Notes under the pieces: model-generated | Databases searched by the model: none | Told to the model about the DNA's origin: nothing | Seen by the model: the letters and a program-made list of their open reading frames with translations, nothing else | Program-made: the position numbers and the translations under genes | DNA from: Margaritifera margaritifera | Taxonomy: Eukaryota > Mollusca > Bivalvia > Unionida > Margaritiferidae | Direction of reading: 5' to 3' | DNA: 64,000 nucleotides | Assembly (NCBI GenBank): GCA_029931535.1 | Contig: JAQPZY010001471.1 | Coordinates: forward strand, 1,547,501-1,611,500 | Shown here: one piece after another, positions 48,505-59,749 of the stretch | How the letters are laid out: every line of letters starts with the position of its first letter | How positions within the stretch are numbered: position 1 is the first letter of the stretch

Positions 48505-50370
48505 TAGAAACCGTATCAATGGCATGAATTTAACACAAGTAGCTCCATGTCGAACACGTTGCACACACAAAAGCCAAATTCAAATATTTTGCCTGCTAGA
48601 TCCTTTGCTTAAATTGTGCATTTAGACTTGGATCTTAATTTCCGTTAAAATTCAATTTAGAATATATTTGGGACATTCAAATAAACAATTTTTTGTACTT
48701 GGATGGAACCTCACCAAGTAATACAAAATTATTTACGTAGGGTGTTGATTGGTATACTATTGTAGGATGCTATATCACAATAACTGTGTCAAACATGTGT
48801 ACTGTTTTCAAATATTCTGTAGCATATTTGTTTTAATATAATGTGAATATTCACAGCTCTATTCAAGAGAGGAAAACGTTTCTGTAATAGAACTTTTTTC
48901 ACATTGGCGCTAAATATTTACTAAAATATGTATTTACAATGACTTGTAGGTCAATGATGACTGGTACTACTTGTTATTATTCTGTCAAGATACTTTATTT
49001 TGAACAATAATATATTCAAATGTCACTATAATACAAACCTTGCTCCTCCTGCACCTACTTCTACTAAACAATATTTTGTTTTGAAAAGCATCTATAGTTG
49101 CAAAATAATTAAAATTGTTAAACTGTATGTGCAGTATAAAATCATTAGCCAGACCATGTTAGGTCTTTGTTAGAATATGCAGTGTGTGGTATTAGTGTGC
49201 GTTTTAAAGATTCCAATTAACTGAACAACAAACTTACAGTATAAGCCGTACGGATTGTTACTGCACCCTTTACAAGAAATCCACAATTCTGCGTGGTCTA
49301 AAAGATTTTCCATGGTGCTTCGCCCGATCATAATAGTTTAGAAAGAATACAAAATATATTTTAAAGATCTTTTTTCTTTTCTTACAGCAGGCATCTGCTG
49401 TAATGTAGTGACGATAAAAAAGTGATGTTGAAAAATCTGTACACTAGTTCTTAGTGGCTGAGTAGAGAGTCATATGTATTTTTCAAATGCTAACACTGGA
49501 GTTTACATTTATATCATCAATGCGAAAACTATTTTCTGCAATCTAACTGATATAAATTAACACGTCAAATATTTCGTTCTCATCACGTAGTTATTTAAAT
49601 TAACCATTTCTTGAAAATTTATGACTATCACTCCACACGCATAATTAAGTAAACACCACTTCCAGTTTACAAGGAAGTCGATGAATGATTCGCTGGACAG
49701 TTTTTTTTTAATGATGATTAGAAATCGATTAATTTGCAAAATGTTGTAACAATTACGTTAAATTTTCATGCTAACTGCTTGATGCCATTCCCTGTTGAGT
49801 TTGTTACCAAGGCATACATCAGCAGCGCCAATCGTTGTATTGGGAGTTCTTTCATGTAAATTCACTCACTATCCTATAAATATTGTACCAGGGAGAGACT
49901 GGCAGGTGCTAATAATTGTGTCGAAGACAGAGTTTGCAAGGGTAAGTGCTTGCCTTTACAGGGTCAACAGTCTCGTGGGTTCTTCAGTTTATCCGACTCT
50001 AGAACCAATATGATTTGAAGAGTACTTGACATAAAATCTCAGAAATTGCTGCTCAATCAACGTAATATTTACAAAAGAGGGGATCATATTTTTTTTTTTT
50101 TCGGGGGGGGGGGGGTGAGTCTAAAATCTCCAGTAAAATCTAAAAGAAAGAATGCAAATTTGTCAGGGAAATAATTTGCTGGAGATTTTTAGAGATTTTT
50201 TTTATATAGTATTAAAAAGAAGGCTTTATAAATAAGCCTCGATAGGGTAAAGTTTTTCAATGAGCCTTTGATGAATCGTAATTAGCTGCCTTGCTTTAAA
50301 AGCATAATATTTAAGTAAGAAGTAACTGCTATTGGGATAAAGGTTTTCTAATTTTAATCTCAGGGTTTTT
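48505..50370. other. no gene identified
   Basis: One exon-like spot, GGAGAGACTGGCAGGTGCTA to GCAAGG|GTAAGTGC (about 49892-49941), has a good donor but little else. A T-run/G-run junction lies at 50090-50115. Confidence 0.35.
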
Positions 50371-51870
50371 TTTAGCTCTCCTAGCAGTAAGTGAGCTTAT
50401 GGGGTATTTTCCTGCATCTGTCGTCCGTCAACAATTTTTGTTTTCAGCTCCTTCTAAATACCCACGGCACTAATTTTAAACAAATGTGATATAGCGCTTT
50501 CTGACATTAAGTCCTTTCGAATTTATAGCAAAATTGCCGATCCGCAATTAAATATAACCGCCGTTATTAGAAATAGAACAAAAAGCATTTTAAAGACTGC
50601 TTATCAAATACCGCTGAACAGAATGTCCCCAAATTTGACAGAAAGCATTATGTCATAAAGACCTTGCAATTTCGTACAAATAATGCCAATCAGATTAAAT
50701 ATGGCTGACGTTACTAAAAGTAGAAGAAAAAAAAAAATTCCAAACTTTAAGTAACTTTTTTCCACCCCAAAAAATCACTCAAAAGATTTTAAATTAAAAA
50801 AGAAAGCATTCTTCCATAAAGGGCTTTCAGAATTGTACAAATTATGCTGATTGGTCTTCAGAAGTGGCTGCCGTTACTAAAATAATACTTTAAAGAAAAT
50901 TAAACGACTTCTTCCAAAGAGCCACTCAACAGAAGTTGAAAAAATGAGACAGTAAGCATGCAGGCATAAAGGTCTTTCAAGCTTGTAAAAATAATGCGAA
51001 TTCGCCCTCTAAGATGGCCGCGTTACTAAAACAGAACAAAACATAAAAACAACAACAACAACAACAAAAACAGAAAAAAGAAAAACAAAATAAAAACAAA
51101 CGTATAAACGACAGTTCCTCAAAAAATTACTATTTGAACAAATTCTACAGAAACCAATTGCATTCTGGCGCAAAGTCTTTAAAATAGAAAAACCTTAAAA
51201 CAACTTCTTGTCCAAAACGACTTGACTAAATTTGACCAAATTTGACAGAAAATATTTTGGCATAAAGTCCTTTCAAATTCTTGCAAATGATGCCGACCAA
51301 CCGTGATAAATGACAGCAGTTAAAAACAAAATAAAAAGAGAAAAACCTTTAAACTAGTTTAGTTCAAAAACCAGTCAACAGAATTTGACATAAATCGTTC
51401 TGGTATTAAGGTCTTTCAAGATTATACAACTGATGTCGATTCTCAATCAAATATGAGAGCTATTACTAAAATACAAGAACTTTAAACGTCTTCCTCTAAT
51501 AAACACTGAACAGAATTTGACCAAATTTGACAGAAATAATGGTTGCACAAAGACTCTTCTTGATTGTTCAAATGATGCCGATCCGCCAACAACTATATGA
51601 AGTGCTCAAAAAAATTTGACAGAAAATGCTCTAGCATAAAGGCTCTCGGTAATGGTTAAAACTATAAATGATGCTGATGTGACATCAAATTCAGATGAAG
51701 ATACAAAAATATCGAAACCATGAAACAATTGTTTTCATAGCATATGCAATCAACAGCATTGGAAGAAATGTCTACAGACAGCATCCTAGTGGCCCAGATT
51801 TCTTGGCCTACTCTTACATTTGGCTAATAGGCAGATGTTAGTCACATGAGCGATCTTGACTTCTTGTAAC
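50371..51870 (+). mobile_element. AGCTC-type non-autonomous element with degenerate internal repeats
   Basis: It starts TTTAGCTCTCCTAGCAGTAA followed by GTGAGCT, an imperfect hairpin, then CATCTGTCGTCCGTCAACAA. The interior contains about eight diverged monomers with the order CTCAACAGAATTTGA, TTTGACAGAAAGCAT, GGCATAAAGGTCTTTCAA, TACAAATAATGCCGATC, AAATATGGC and GTTACTAAAA, spaced roughly 90-200 bp. It ends near CACATGAGCGATCTTGACTT. No coding capacity. Repeats of this look are familiar from mollusc genomes, but I cannot name the family or its transposition class. Confidence 0.6.
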
Positions 51871-52248
51871 GTTTTAAAGAATGACAATTTCTCTTATAAA
51901 TTTAAGGGGGCTACATATCAGTAAAAGAGGTTTGAATATTGTATTTTTAAAAAGATCGATCGATTGGGACCGAGTTTACCGCAAGTATTGCATGAAAATG
52001 CAGCTAGAAGTTTCGCGCACCGAATGATTAGAATACATTCACAACGATATGTAAAAAGGAACTGTTTACACTTTCCTATCTCATTTTTGTTGAGGTATTA
52101 CACACATTTTTAGGACTAACGAAAAAAGCAATTGTTTTGCATTATTTGGTTGCTTTCTAAAAATGAAAAACCCTGTCCTTTTAGAATTATTAAAAGTTAT
52201 CGGTTAAGACGTAAAAGGTATTTGATTGTTAACAAATACTTTAGGGCA

Positions 52249-52270
52249 ACCCGGATCAGTGGCGGCGCGA

Positions 52271-52305
<35 letters not shown>

Positions 52306-52515
52306 ATTGCCTCCGGGCGCCGGGCGAGCGGGGCGCCATCTGGAGCTTTCTTTTTTTTTTTTAGATGTAACCGGAGCGTAGATGGTGGTGGTGGTGGGGG
52401 GGATTTGGACGTTGGCAACTGACATAAAAAACTGTTCTCTGTATCAAAGTAGGGGCGCCACTAAAAAACACCGCCCCCGGGCGCCTCGAACTCTCGCACC
52501 GCCACTCACCCGGAT
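52249..52515. mobile_element. hAT-like MITE with 8-bp target duplication
   Basis: The element spans 52257-52507 (251 bp) and is flanked on both sides by ACCCGGAT (52249-52256 and 52508-52515). The 5' end CAGTGGCGGCGCGA pairs with the 3' end TCGCACCGCCACTC (inverted), with a mismatch at the terminal base and one internal change. An 8-bp duplication and CAG-type ends fit the hAT superfamily. The interior is very GC-rich against an AT-rich host background: a run of about 31 G (52273-52303), GGCGCC palindromes, and a second GC block before the 3' end. Open frames of poly-Gly or poly-Pro across it are artefacts. Confidence 0.85.
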
Positions 52516-52938
52516 AAAAGTACTAGGGTCCAGTTTCAGGACAGTTTCACGACAATTTCCTAAGAACATTCCTAAGATCGTTTTTAAGACAGTTCTTCAG
52601 ATTGATCATGTGACCTTCATAAAATGTCTCGTAAGCTGTTTCAGAAAGATATATTAGGAATATTGTTGCAAAGATATCTCTTAGCAAATATATTAGAACC
52701 TGTGATAATAATTTTTGTTTATAAGCAGGGTCTGCCAGTAGTTATAAACATTATTTAAAGCGAGTACAGCGCGTTTCAATTACATTTATGTTCTTTAAAA
52801 GTATTTATTGTTTTCATTAAAATATATGTCCTTTTCTATGCAAAGCTAGTGGTGGAGAGTTTTTTATTGCTTGATGGCTACACGTCTGCATTTTATTTTG
52901 ATCTTGTTCTTCTCTAATACCTGTACTCTGAACAATTC

Positions 52939-53026
52939 AAGATGGGTTAAGTGCACGAAGAACACAAAGAGATACCGGGGACAAGATGGGTAAAGTGCAC
53001 AGAGAGCACAGACAGATACTGGAGAC
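52939..53026. repeat. 44-bp tandem duplication
   Basis: Two copies, 52939-52982 and 52983-53026, sharing AAGATGGGT(T)AAGTGCAC and AGATAC(C)GG. Confidence 0.88.
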
Positions 53027-53075
53027 ATGTATATAAATACAATTTCAATCAGACTTAAAGATCGTCTTAATCATA

Positions 53076-53345
53076 TGAGTGTGACACAACCAAAGACTTA
53101 AATATCTTGTGTGATACAGCTCAAGACTTAAATGTCTTGTGTGACATAGCTAAGAACCTAAATGTCTTGTGTGACACAACCAAAGACTTAAATGTCTTGA
53201 GTGAGACAGCTAAAGACTTAAATGTCTTGTGTGAGACAAACAAAGACTTAAATGTCTTGTGTGACACAACCAAAGATTTAAATGTCTTGTGTGACACATC
53301 TAAAGACTTAAATGTCTTGTGTGACACAGCTAAAGACCTAAATGA
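53076..53345. repeat. 30-bp minisatellite in a 10-residue open frame
   Basis: About nine copies of a 30-bp unit (AAAGACTTAAATGTCTTGTG plus TGACACAACC). The plus-strand frame LNVLCDTTKD repeats and continues to a TAA at 53398 with a unique end ELHTNVEYTGKDITGDEK, but no ATG lies upstream in frame, so it is not a stand-alone eukaryotic CDS. Confidence 0.93.
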
Positions 53346-53894
53346 ATTGCACACGAACGTGGAATACACAGGAAAAGATATAACTGGAGATGAAAAATAA
53401 ATATATCGGTGTCATTTGAAGGGAATAAGCATGTCGTTGGATCATATGCGTGAATACTATATGGAGACATAAATGTACAGGAAACATAAAAAGACAAGGG
53501 AAAAAAGTGAAAGTAGGGTTCGAGGGTAAATTGATTTATTATTATAATAATAGTTTAGTGTGTTGATGATGATGAAGATGATGATGACGATGACATTTTC
53601 ATTGGAGAGTTATAAACTAAACATATACTGGATATTTTTTAAACATACGAACGCCTGGGTTGGCTGGGTCGAGGAGGGTAAGGGATGAGGGGGTATCAGG
53701 ATCACAGCTGGCAAATTTATTCCTAAAAGTGTAGGGCAACAATTTGTATCATTATCTTCATCGGCGTCATCATTAACATCATCATAAACAGCAGTATCGC
53801 AAACACAGCAAACCACCGTTGTATGTATTGTTTTTTTTTCTCAAACTTTTAGACATAATATTTTCACCAGTTACGAACAGTTTGCCTTACACCA

Positions 53895-53899
53895 TAAGC

Positions 53900-53930
<31 letters not shown>

Positions 53931-53931
53931 T
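53895..53931. repeat. (CAT)n microsatellite
   Basis: Twelve CAT triplets. A GAT-rich tract on the same scale lies at 53562-53592. Confidence 0.93.
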
Positions 53932-54229
53932 GGAAGACCGTTGGTCTGAGGTTCAAGAAAATCCACATACACGATATCAAGTGGAGAGATCATTGCATAT
54001 TTCATGTCGATCGAGCTCTGTACTCTTTATGTCACAAAAATTCATGCCATTAAGTCCTCATTAACTTCTTTGAAACCCAGTAAAATATCAAAAGCTTCGG
54101 AAAGATTAATGTATGTGAAAAGTTTTTAACGGATTAAGTATTTTATTGGTAAATTTGCTGCTCATGACATTGTTGCGATAAATAAAGAGACCCAAGTTTG
54201 GCGCTTGAGGATCTTCTCCACATTTCTTA

Positions 54230-54690
54230 AAACATGTACCTGATAGCCAAATGCGAGAACAGTTTTTAAAACAAATTGGGTTAGTGGAGTGCTTTTTGTA
54301 AAAAATTATTTCAGTGCTGTTGATCGCATACGTTAAGAAAACAGTTGTTTCAAGGTTTTTCTACTTTTTGTGTGTCTTCATCCATATTTGATGTCAGATC
54401 AATATCCTTTGTCCAATATTTAAAGCCCTTTATGCCATGATGTTTTCTTTAAAACTTGGCCAAATTCTGTTGAGCGGTGTTTTGAGACAAAGTTACTTGA
54501 TACAGAATCGGCATAATTTGTATATCGCTAATATTTTGTGCCAGGATTCGTTCTGTTCAGTTTGGTCAAGTTCTGTTCAGTGGTTTTGAAAAAGTCCTTG
54601 AAAAGTTTCTGTTTTTAGTAGAATCGGCCATATTTGAAGACAGAACAACACGATTTGTACAGACTTGAAAATTCTACATGACAGGATGAT
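54230..54690 (-). mobile_element. inverted partial copy of the AGCTC-type element family
   Basis: Read on the minus strand the interior motifs of the element at 50371 recur in order: CTGAACAGAACTTGACCAAA, GGCACAAAAT, ACAAATTATGCCGAT, CAAAACACCGCTCAACAGAA, TTTGGCCAAG, GGCATAAAGGGCTTTAAA and ATCAAATATGGATGAAG. It is diverged and lacks recognisable ends. Confidence 0.6.
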
Positions 54691-54841
54691 CTCAGTGTTG
54701 CATGAAATGCCACCGGAAATGACCTTTGATGCTCTAATTGAAACCTTTCATTCGTGTACGGGCGGTAAAGGAAATGTGCGAATAGGTTTAGAAAAGGCGT
54801 TGTCTGACATAGTGTACGATTTAAATTTGCGACAAAAATAG
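54686..54841 (+). CDS. short open frame with strong coding look, possible terminal exon
   Basis: The frame is open from 54638 to the TAG at 54839-54841. From ATG 54686 it gives 51 residues: MISVLHEMPPEMTFDALIET, then FHSCTGGKGNVRIGLEKALS and DIVYDLNLRQK. Codon choice is varied (ACG, GGC, GCG, CGA) in contrast to the AT-rich flanks, and the peptide is amphipathic. An acceptor-like ATGATCTCAG ends at 54695, which would make this a 146-bp terminal exon with the frame starting in VLHEM. It directly abuts the inverted element at 54230-54690. I do not recognise it; host terminal exon and transposon-derived gene are both possible. Confidence 0.4.
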   Translation: MISVLHEMPPEMTFDALIETFHSCTGGKGNVRIGLEKALSDIVYDLNLRQK

Positions 54842-54849
54842 TTTACATT

Positions 54850-55675
54850 CGACCATATATTTAAGTGTAATAATTTGTCTGGTTTCCAATCATTTTAACC
54901 TGCATCGACCATATATGCGATGAAACGTTACTCTGCAAAGAAAAATGTACACGATCGGAAAATATCTTGAGGGATCTTTATCTAGATGCGTTGTGCAGAA
55001 GAGATCAGAAGCACGACACGACGTTGAAAGTGTTAAAGTTGGAATAGGTGCACTGTAGGTAATTTCTAGAGTAAAGAATATACACAAATGTAATCTACTT
55101 TTTGTCCAGATTTGGGCCGAAAGTAAATGTTTCTTAAGTATTCGGAGAAAATTAAACAAAGCAACAAGTGTCATCTAAAAAAAGATATTACCGCTTAGCT
55201 GTGATCAGCAGCATATACATATTCTCCTTCTTTGAGGATGCCCATATATTAACAATTGTTGTATTGTCAGAGGAGAAGAACATTATAAGCCATTGGCTTT
55301 CGTTGTAATCTTTACCTTCTATATGCACAACTTGTAATCTCCAACGACAAATTTATTAAATAAAATATATTTAAACTAACAGCATATAAACATATTTTAT
55401 TACTCACATCAGAATTTACATTAGTCTTAAGTCGAGACAAGTGTAGGTTTTGAAAGTACATCTATTTAATATTTTATCTGTTTTATATAGCGGGACGATA
55501 CTCGTACTATTTTATTCGATCCATGACGTCCTAAATTCACTTTTGAGTTGAGTGTAGACAAGAAAACTCTTGTCTCTACAATTTTGGACTCAATAGATTT
55601 GATTGCATTTTGTTTCACATTTTGTAATATCTGTTAGATATAAATGATACCACAAACGTTTTGGATGTAAATAAT
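54850..55675. other. no gene identified
   Basis: The minus-strand frame at 54890-55174 contains no recognised motif. Confidence 0.4.
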
Positions 55676-55708
55676 TCATGCAAACATGGGGGTGGGGGTG
55701 GGTGATAC

Positions 55709-55813
55709 CGGGAAGAATCTGACGTGCAGACTATCTAAAATTGCAAATGAAGCATTGAGTGCGTGCTCAATAAGCTCTTCTGAAAGAATTAACCTACCAT
55801 CGGCAAACTGAGC
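55709..55813 (-). other. possible internal exon, unrecognised
   Basis: On the minus strand an acceptor-like TTTACGCTCAG is followed by an open stretch FADGRLILSEELIEHALNAS then FAILDSLHVRFFP, and a weak donor-like CCCG|GTATCA. The peptide looks like real protein, but there is no partner exon or family match, so confidence is low. Confidence 0.27.
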
Positions 55814-56612
55814 GTAAATTAATAACGATATTCTAATGCTCGAACAAACGGAATAATATGCAAAGCTGGAACGGATTAAACGCAATTATGTATGCGGATG
55901 CATTTCAAGTAATATTAGACCTTTATCCCGTGTAATTCATATAACGAGTGACCATTATTGGAAACGTAGATTCTCTCTTCCTCTCTCGAATCGCATTAAA
56001 AAAAGGTTCGTTTTCTTTTAAGATGGTGATGTTATTTACTACATACATAATCGTTGTTAATACTCTGATGTCTAGAAAAGCTTTGACGTCATTTGGTTTC
56101 ACGTAATTAGAAGAATGTAGAATATTTCATGTTCATAAAGCTGACTATTGAAATTAGACGAACAAATTAAATTCTGCATTTGGTGGAAGTTAAGCAGAAT
56201 TTAATTAACGTGGCCAATGAAATTTATTGGTGAGATATCCACTCAAAATGTATGTACACTGTACAGTATGAGCTTGCAGACGATGGAAGAATATGTCTGA
56301 AATCATTCTGGTGTAAACTAAACTGTATGTCAATGTGGTCATGTAGGCGCATTTACTCATCTATAATTAAATATTAATTGTTGTTCCAAAATTTAATACT
56401 AATATAGTTTAACCAAAGTCGATTCAATCCTGATTATTGAATGCTCTGCATCTTAACTGTCATCAAGAAAATTCGAGACGAAAATTATTGATCGCTATGG
56501 ACTTTTACAATGGTGATCAGGTACTAAACTGGATAAAGAAAAGATCACGTTGATTCTAATGGTCACAATATAGGGTTGTAGGAATTTTTTTTTTTTTTTT
56601 TTTTTTAACTTG

Positions 56613-56755
56613 CGTAGCTCTCATTGTGACAGCACAGAGCGCGACATTCAATCCGGTTTGTATTGGATTACACCTTCCGGTTGTCCTCGTCCAAAAAAGT
56701 CCACGTCTTTTAACATTGAATTTTGCGGTATATGTTTTTCGGGGCGGGTAAACAA
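56613..56755 (+). other. possible exon after a poly-T tract, unrecognised
   Basis: A 21-base T run (56587-56606) and TTGCGTAG precede an open stretch SHCDSTERDIQSGLYWITPS, GCPRPKKSTSFNIEFCGICF, followed by a donor-like GGGCGG|GTAAAC. The core SGLYWITPSG with a following Cys loosely recalls the start of fibrinogen-like or related extracellular domains. That resemblance is weak and may be chance. Confidence 0.25.
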
Positions 56756-56859
56756 TAACCTTCCAAAGAAATATGGATGTATGAGGATCGAAATAAAGTG
56801 AATAATCGCCATGTAAAGGTATGTGTAATCAACTTCTAAGAAACGACACGAGTTACTTA

Positions 56860-58275
56860 AATAGTCCGTATTGAACGCATACATGACGTGTATGACTTTA
56901 CTATAGACCAGAACATGTCTAGATCAAGTTTATAGCTTTTATTGTTCAAAGGTTATCCTGTATAAAACTGAACTTTGTCCAAGACATACTTTTTTGAAAA
57001 CCAAAACCAGTTGAAATATTTAGAGCATGTATTATTTTAAAGGTTACACTATGTAAAAGCGTAGTTTGACCTTTGAGTTCTTTTTAAAGGATCGTGGTGA
57101 AAGGTTATCCTATGTAGAACTGTTTTTTCCCCTTGTAGCAATCTTTAGAAACAATGGAATAACTAGACCGACCTATTTATCTCGCTTTCTTTCTTTCTTT
57201 TTCTCTTTCAATACACTCCTTTACGTGAAAGCCATTCGACAGATTTGTCTTGATCGTATTCAAACCTGTAAGGCATCAATAATTACCGCTCGTTGTCGTG
57301 AAATAACAGATAGTTAAATAGTACACCTATGTTGATGGCAAGAGAAGTGTTATTGGGATTTGCGGTGCAATAAAGTCTCGTGGAATGCATTTTACCGACA
57401 TAACTTGAGTCATGACTTCAAACTTCGGTATAGTATCAAACAGTCTGGTTGAATAAAACTCCTTTGTCAAAAATGTTGACACTGACCTTTTAACGTGTGA
57501 CTGAAATGGAAAGTTCTTAACTTGATGTTAACAACTCTCTTTTTTTCGTCAAGATAGGGACCAGTGCACCCCAATTGTAAAGTAACAGTTTTCGGACACA
57601 TTAATGGTTCGAAAGAAGATTGCTCGATGGTCAATTTTATCGTCTCCTTTTGTTTTGATTAGTCAGTTTTACTGTGTTTGTCTATCCTTTTGTGTATTCA
57701 ATACTCTTCCTTTCTTTGATCAGTAGATTATTTTTAAGTAACCAGTCTCTTAATGCACGGTATTGTTTCTACGGTTATCATTGACAACCAAGTGTTCCGA
57801 ATTCGACTCCTTTTGTTTGTCTCGTGCAATTTCCCTATTAGCCCATACTTGGCGTTACACGACTCCTCGAATTAACGATCGATTTCTTCTAAATAAATCA
57901 TTGATGAGGTTGACGTGTCGTTGCCTTTATGAATACCAATTAATTTTGCCCATTAGTCGTATTTGAATAAATTTGTCACCAATGCATGCTTGTTCTAAGA
58001 CTGTTTTATCCAAATTTACATTTCCTGGCAGCGAAAGTCTGATTACTTCAGTAAACTGGACTCAAACCGCAACACCCATACAGGCATTTTTGTATGCCCG
58101 ATAAATGCATCATTCACTTTTCAAGCAGAAGAATATGCAATAATACGTTTAATTATGGTTGGCCTAGCTAACATATCATGAGAAGAGATGGTTATAATGA
58201 AGTCTATTTAAAGTCATAAATATGCTTTAAGCGGATCGTTTAATTCCACTACTTTAAAATGTCTATTAATCTGGG
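56860..58275. other. no gene identified
   Basis: Frames at 57066-57317 and 57763-57966 lack recognised motifs. Confidence 0.4.
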
Positions 58276-58279
58276 ATTG

Positions 58280-58485
58280 TGTGCATGTGTGTATGTATAT
58301 ACGCAACATGTATGTACGTATGCTGTATGGATGTATAGATGAACGGATGGATGGATATGTATGTATGCATGTATGTATGTATATATACATATATATATGT
58401 ACTTGTGTATGTACGTATGTATGTATGGATGCATGAGTATGTATGTATGTCAGTATGTACGCACTTGCGTATGTATACATATGTA
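58280..58485. repeat. imperfect TGTA/GTAT microsatellite
   Basis: About 200 bp of degenerate TATG/TGTA units with GGAT interruptions, plus-strand complement of the CATA type seen at 1121. The Tyr/Ile/His-rich minus-strand frames are artefacts. Confidence 0.92.
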
Positions 58486-59269
58486 TCTTCCTAATTATTT
58501 GCGTAAACATCTTGTTCATGGATAACTTATTACGTAATATTTTCCGAAGTTAGGCATTATTGTAAATACGTATCTGCAGTAACACGATATCAAAATACTA
58601 ATCATTTAAGAAAATTGTTCTGTCGACATCATCGACAAATATTTCCATTTGTCAATTGTATGAGCAAATATTTTGCATTCAAAATAGACACAAGTATCTC
58701 ATATAGAAAATGTGTTGTCATGGCGTTGATAGAAATTTACAAGTGATTAAAATATAATAATGGATAAATGATCATTAAAGCAAATCCCTGGTGTCCAAGA
58801 ACGATAATCCCTTATGTCCAAGAACGATACATAGGATAGAGTTTATTCTTTATTAACTTTTGCTACAGTGGTCATCGTGGTGTGACTTTGGATTTAAACT
58901 AAATGGGGAAAGGGTGTCTTTTCAATTTCTATCGCATTTCGTTCTATTTAATCTTCAAACTTCTTTCAAAATCAATTGAATGTCATTAAGTCAACTACGC
59001 TACATTCTGGCGTTAATGAAGAAACTGTCAACGTTATCGCTACTATGACAGCAGGATTAATGTAAGTCTCGTTCTTCGTCTAGATGGCTAGGAGACAACA
59101 TGTCTTTAGTGATTCTCGGTCAATTTTCAAGATTGTAAATGGTAGATTCAAACTGAATGCTAGTTGAGATATTTTATGCAAGTGTTTGGCGTTTGTCGTT
59201 ATAATAAATAAGGTTCCGACTTTACTTTGCAAAGTAAATTACGAAGTGTCTTTACATTTGACATCATGT

Positions 59270-59402
59270 TTTTGCACAAGACTTTGACAGCAAATAAGTT
59301 ATTACCATTCGGATTCCGCCGCAACCAACCTTGCATTATAAAACGCCTAGGAATAAGTAACAGGAAAACTGCCCAGTATGATGTCATAGGATATACAGAC
59401 CG
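59270..59402 (+). other. possible exon-like frame
   Basis: The open stretch TLTANKLLPFGFRRNQPCII, KRLGISNRKTAQYDVIGYTD ends near a donor-like CGCAT|GTAAGG, with an acceptor-like TTTTTGCACAAG at about 59280. Local GC and codon variety are raised. No family is recognised, and the antisense frame is equally open. Confidence 0.22.
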
Positions 59403-59749
59403 CATGTAAGGAATAAAATTATTATTTCAATTATATTCTGCGTTTGGTTCTCCATTCAGAAAACTACAGGCGCCTGAATCTTGGGCAGAGTTCACCAAGT
59501 GGCTAACGAAAATTCTCAATTTTCATGAGCAATGACCAATTCGTTACAACAAATTAGGAATGTACCCCAATATTTTTTTTCTGAGGTCATCAGAAAAAGA
59601 GGTGCGACACGTTTTGATTTTTATTTTCTTTAAAAAACTTGACGAGAAAACATAACTTCAAACAAAGTTTCCGTCATCATTACTTTTTTTTCTGACGATA
59701 TTACCTCAAGTACTCAAATTATAATGACTTCAATTATTATCACCGAACT

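Noticed and set aside
48094..48570. 158-codon minus-strand frame, the longest in the window
   Set aside because: It begins at TTG, mostly translates a dimer minisatellite, and shows no recognisable domain.
49892..49941. Short exon with a good GTAAGT donor
   Set aside because: Only about 50 bp, no partner exon, weak acceptor; chance occurrence is likely.
52132..52657. Poly-Gly, poly-Pro and Ala/Ser-rich frames
   Set aside because: They arise from the G run and GC-rich interior of the MITE.
53107..53400. 97-codon LNVLCDTTKD repeat frame as a complete gene
   Set aside because: No in-frame ATG exists; the frame opens after a stop and the first codon used is TTG.
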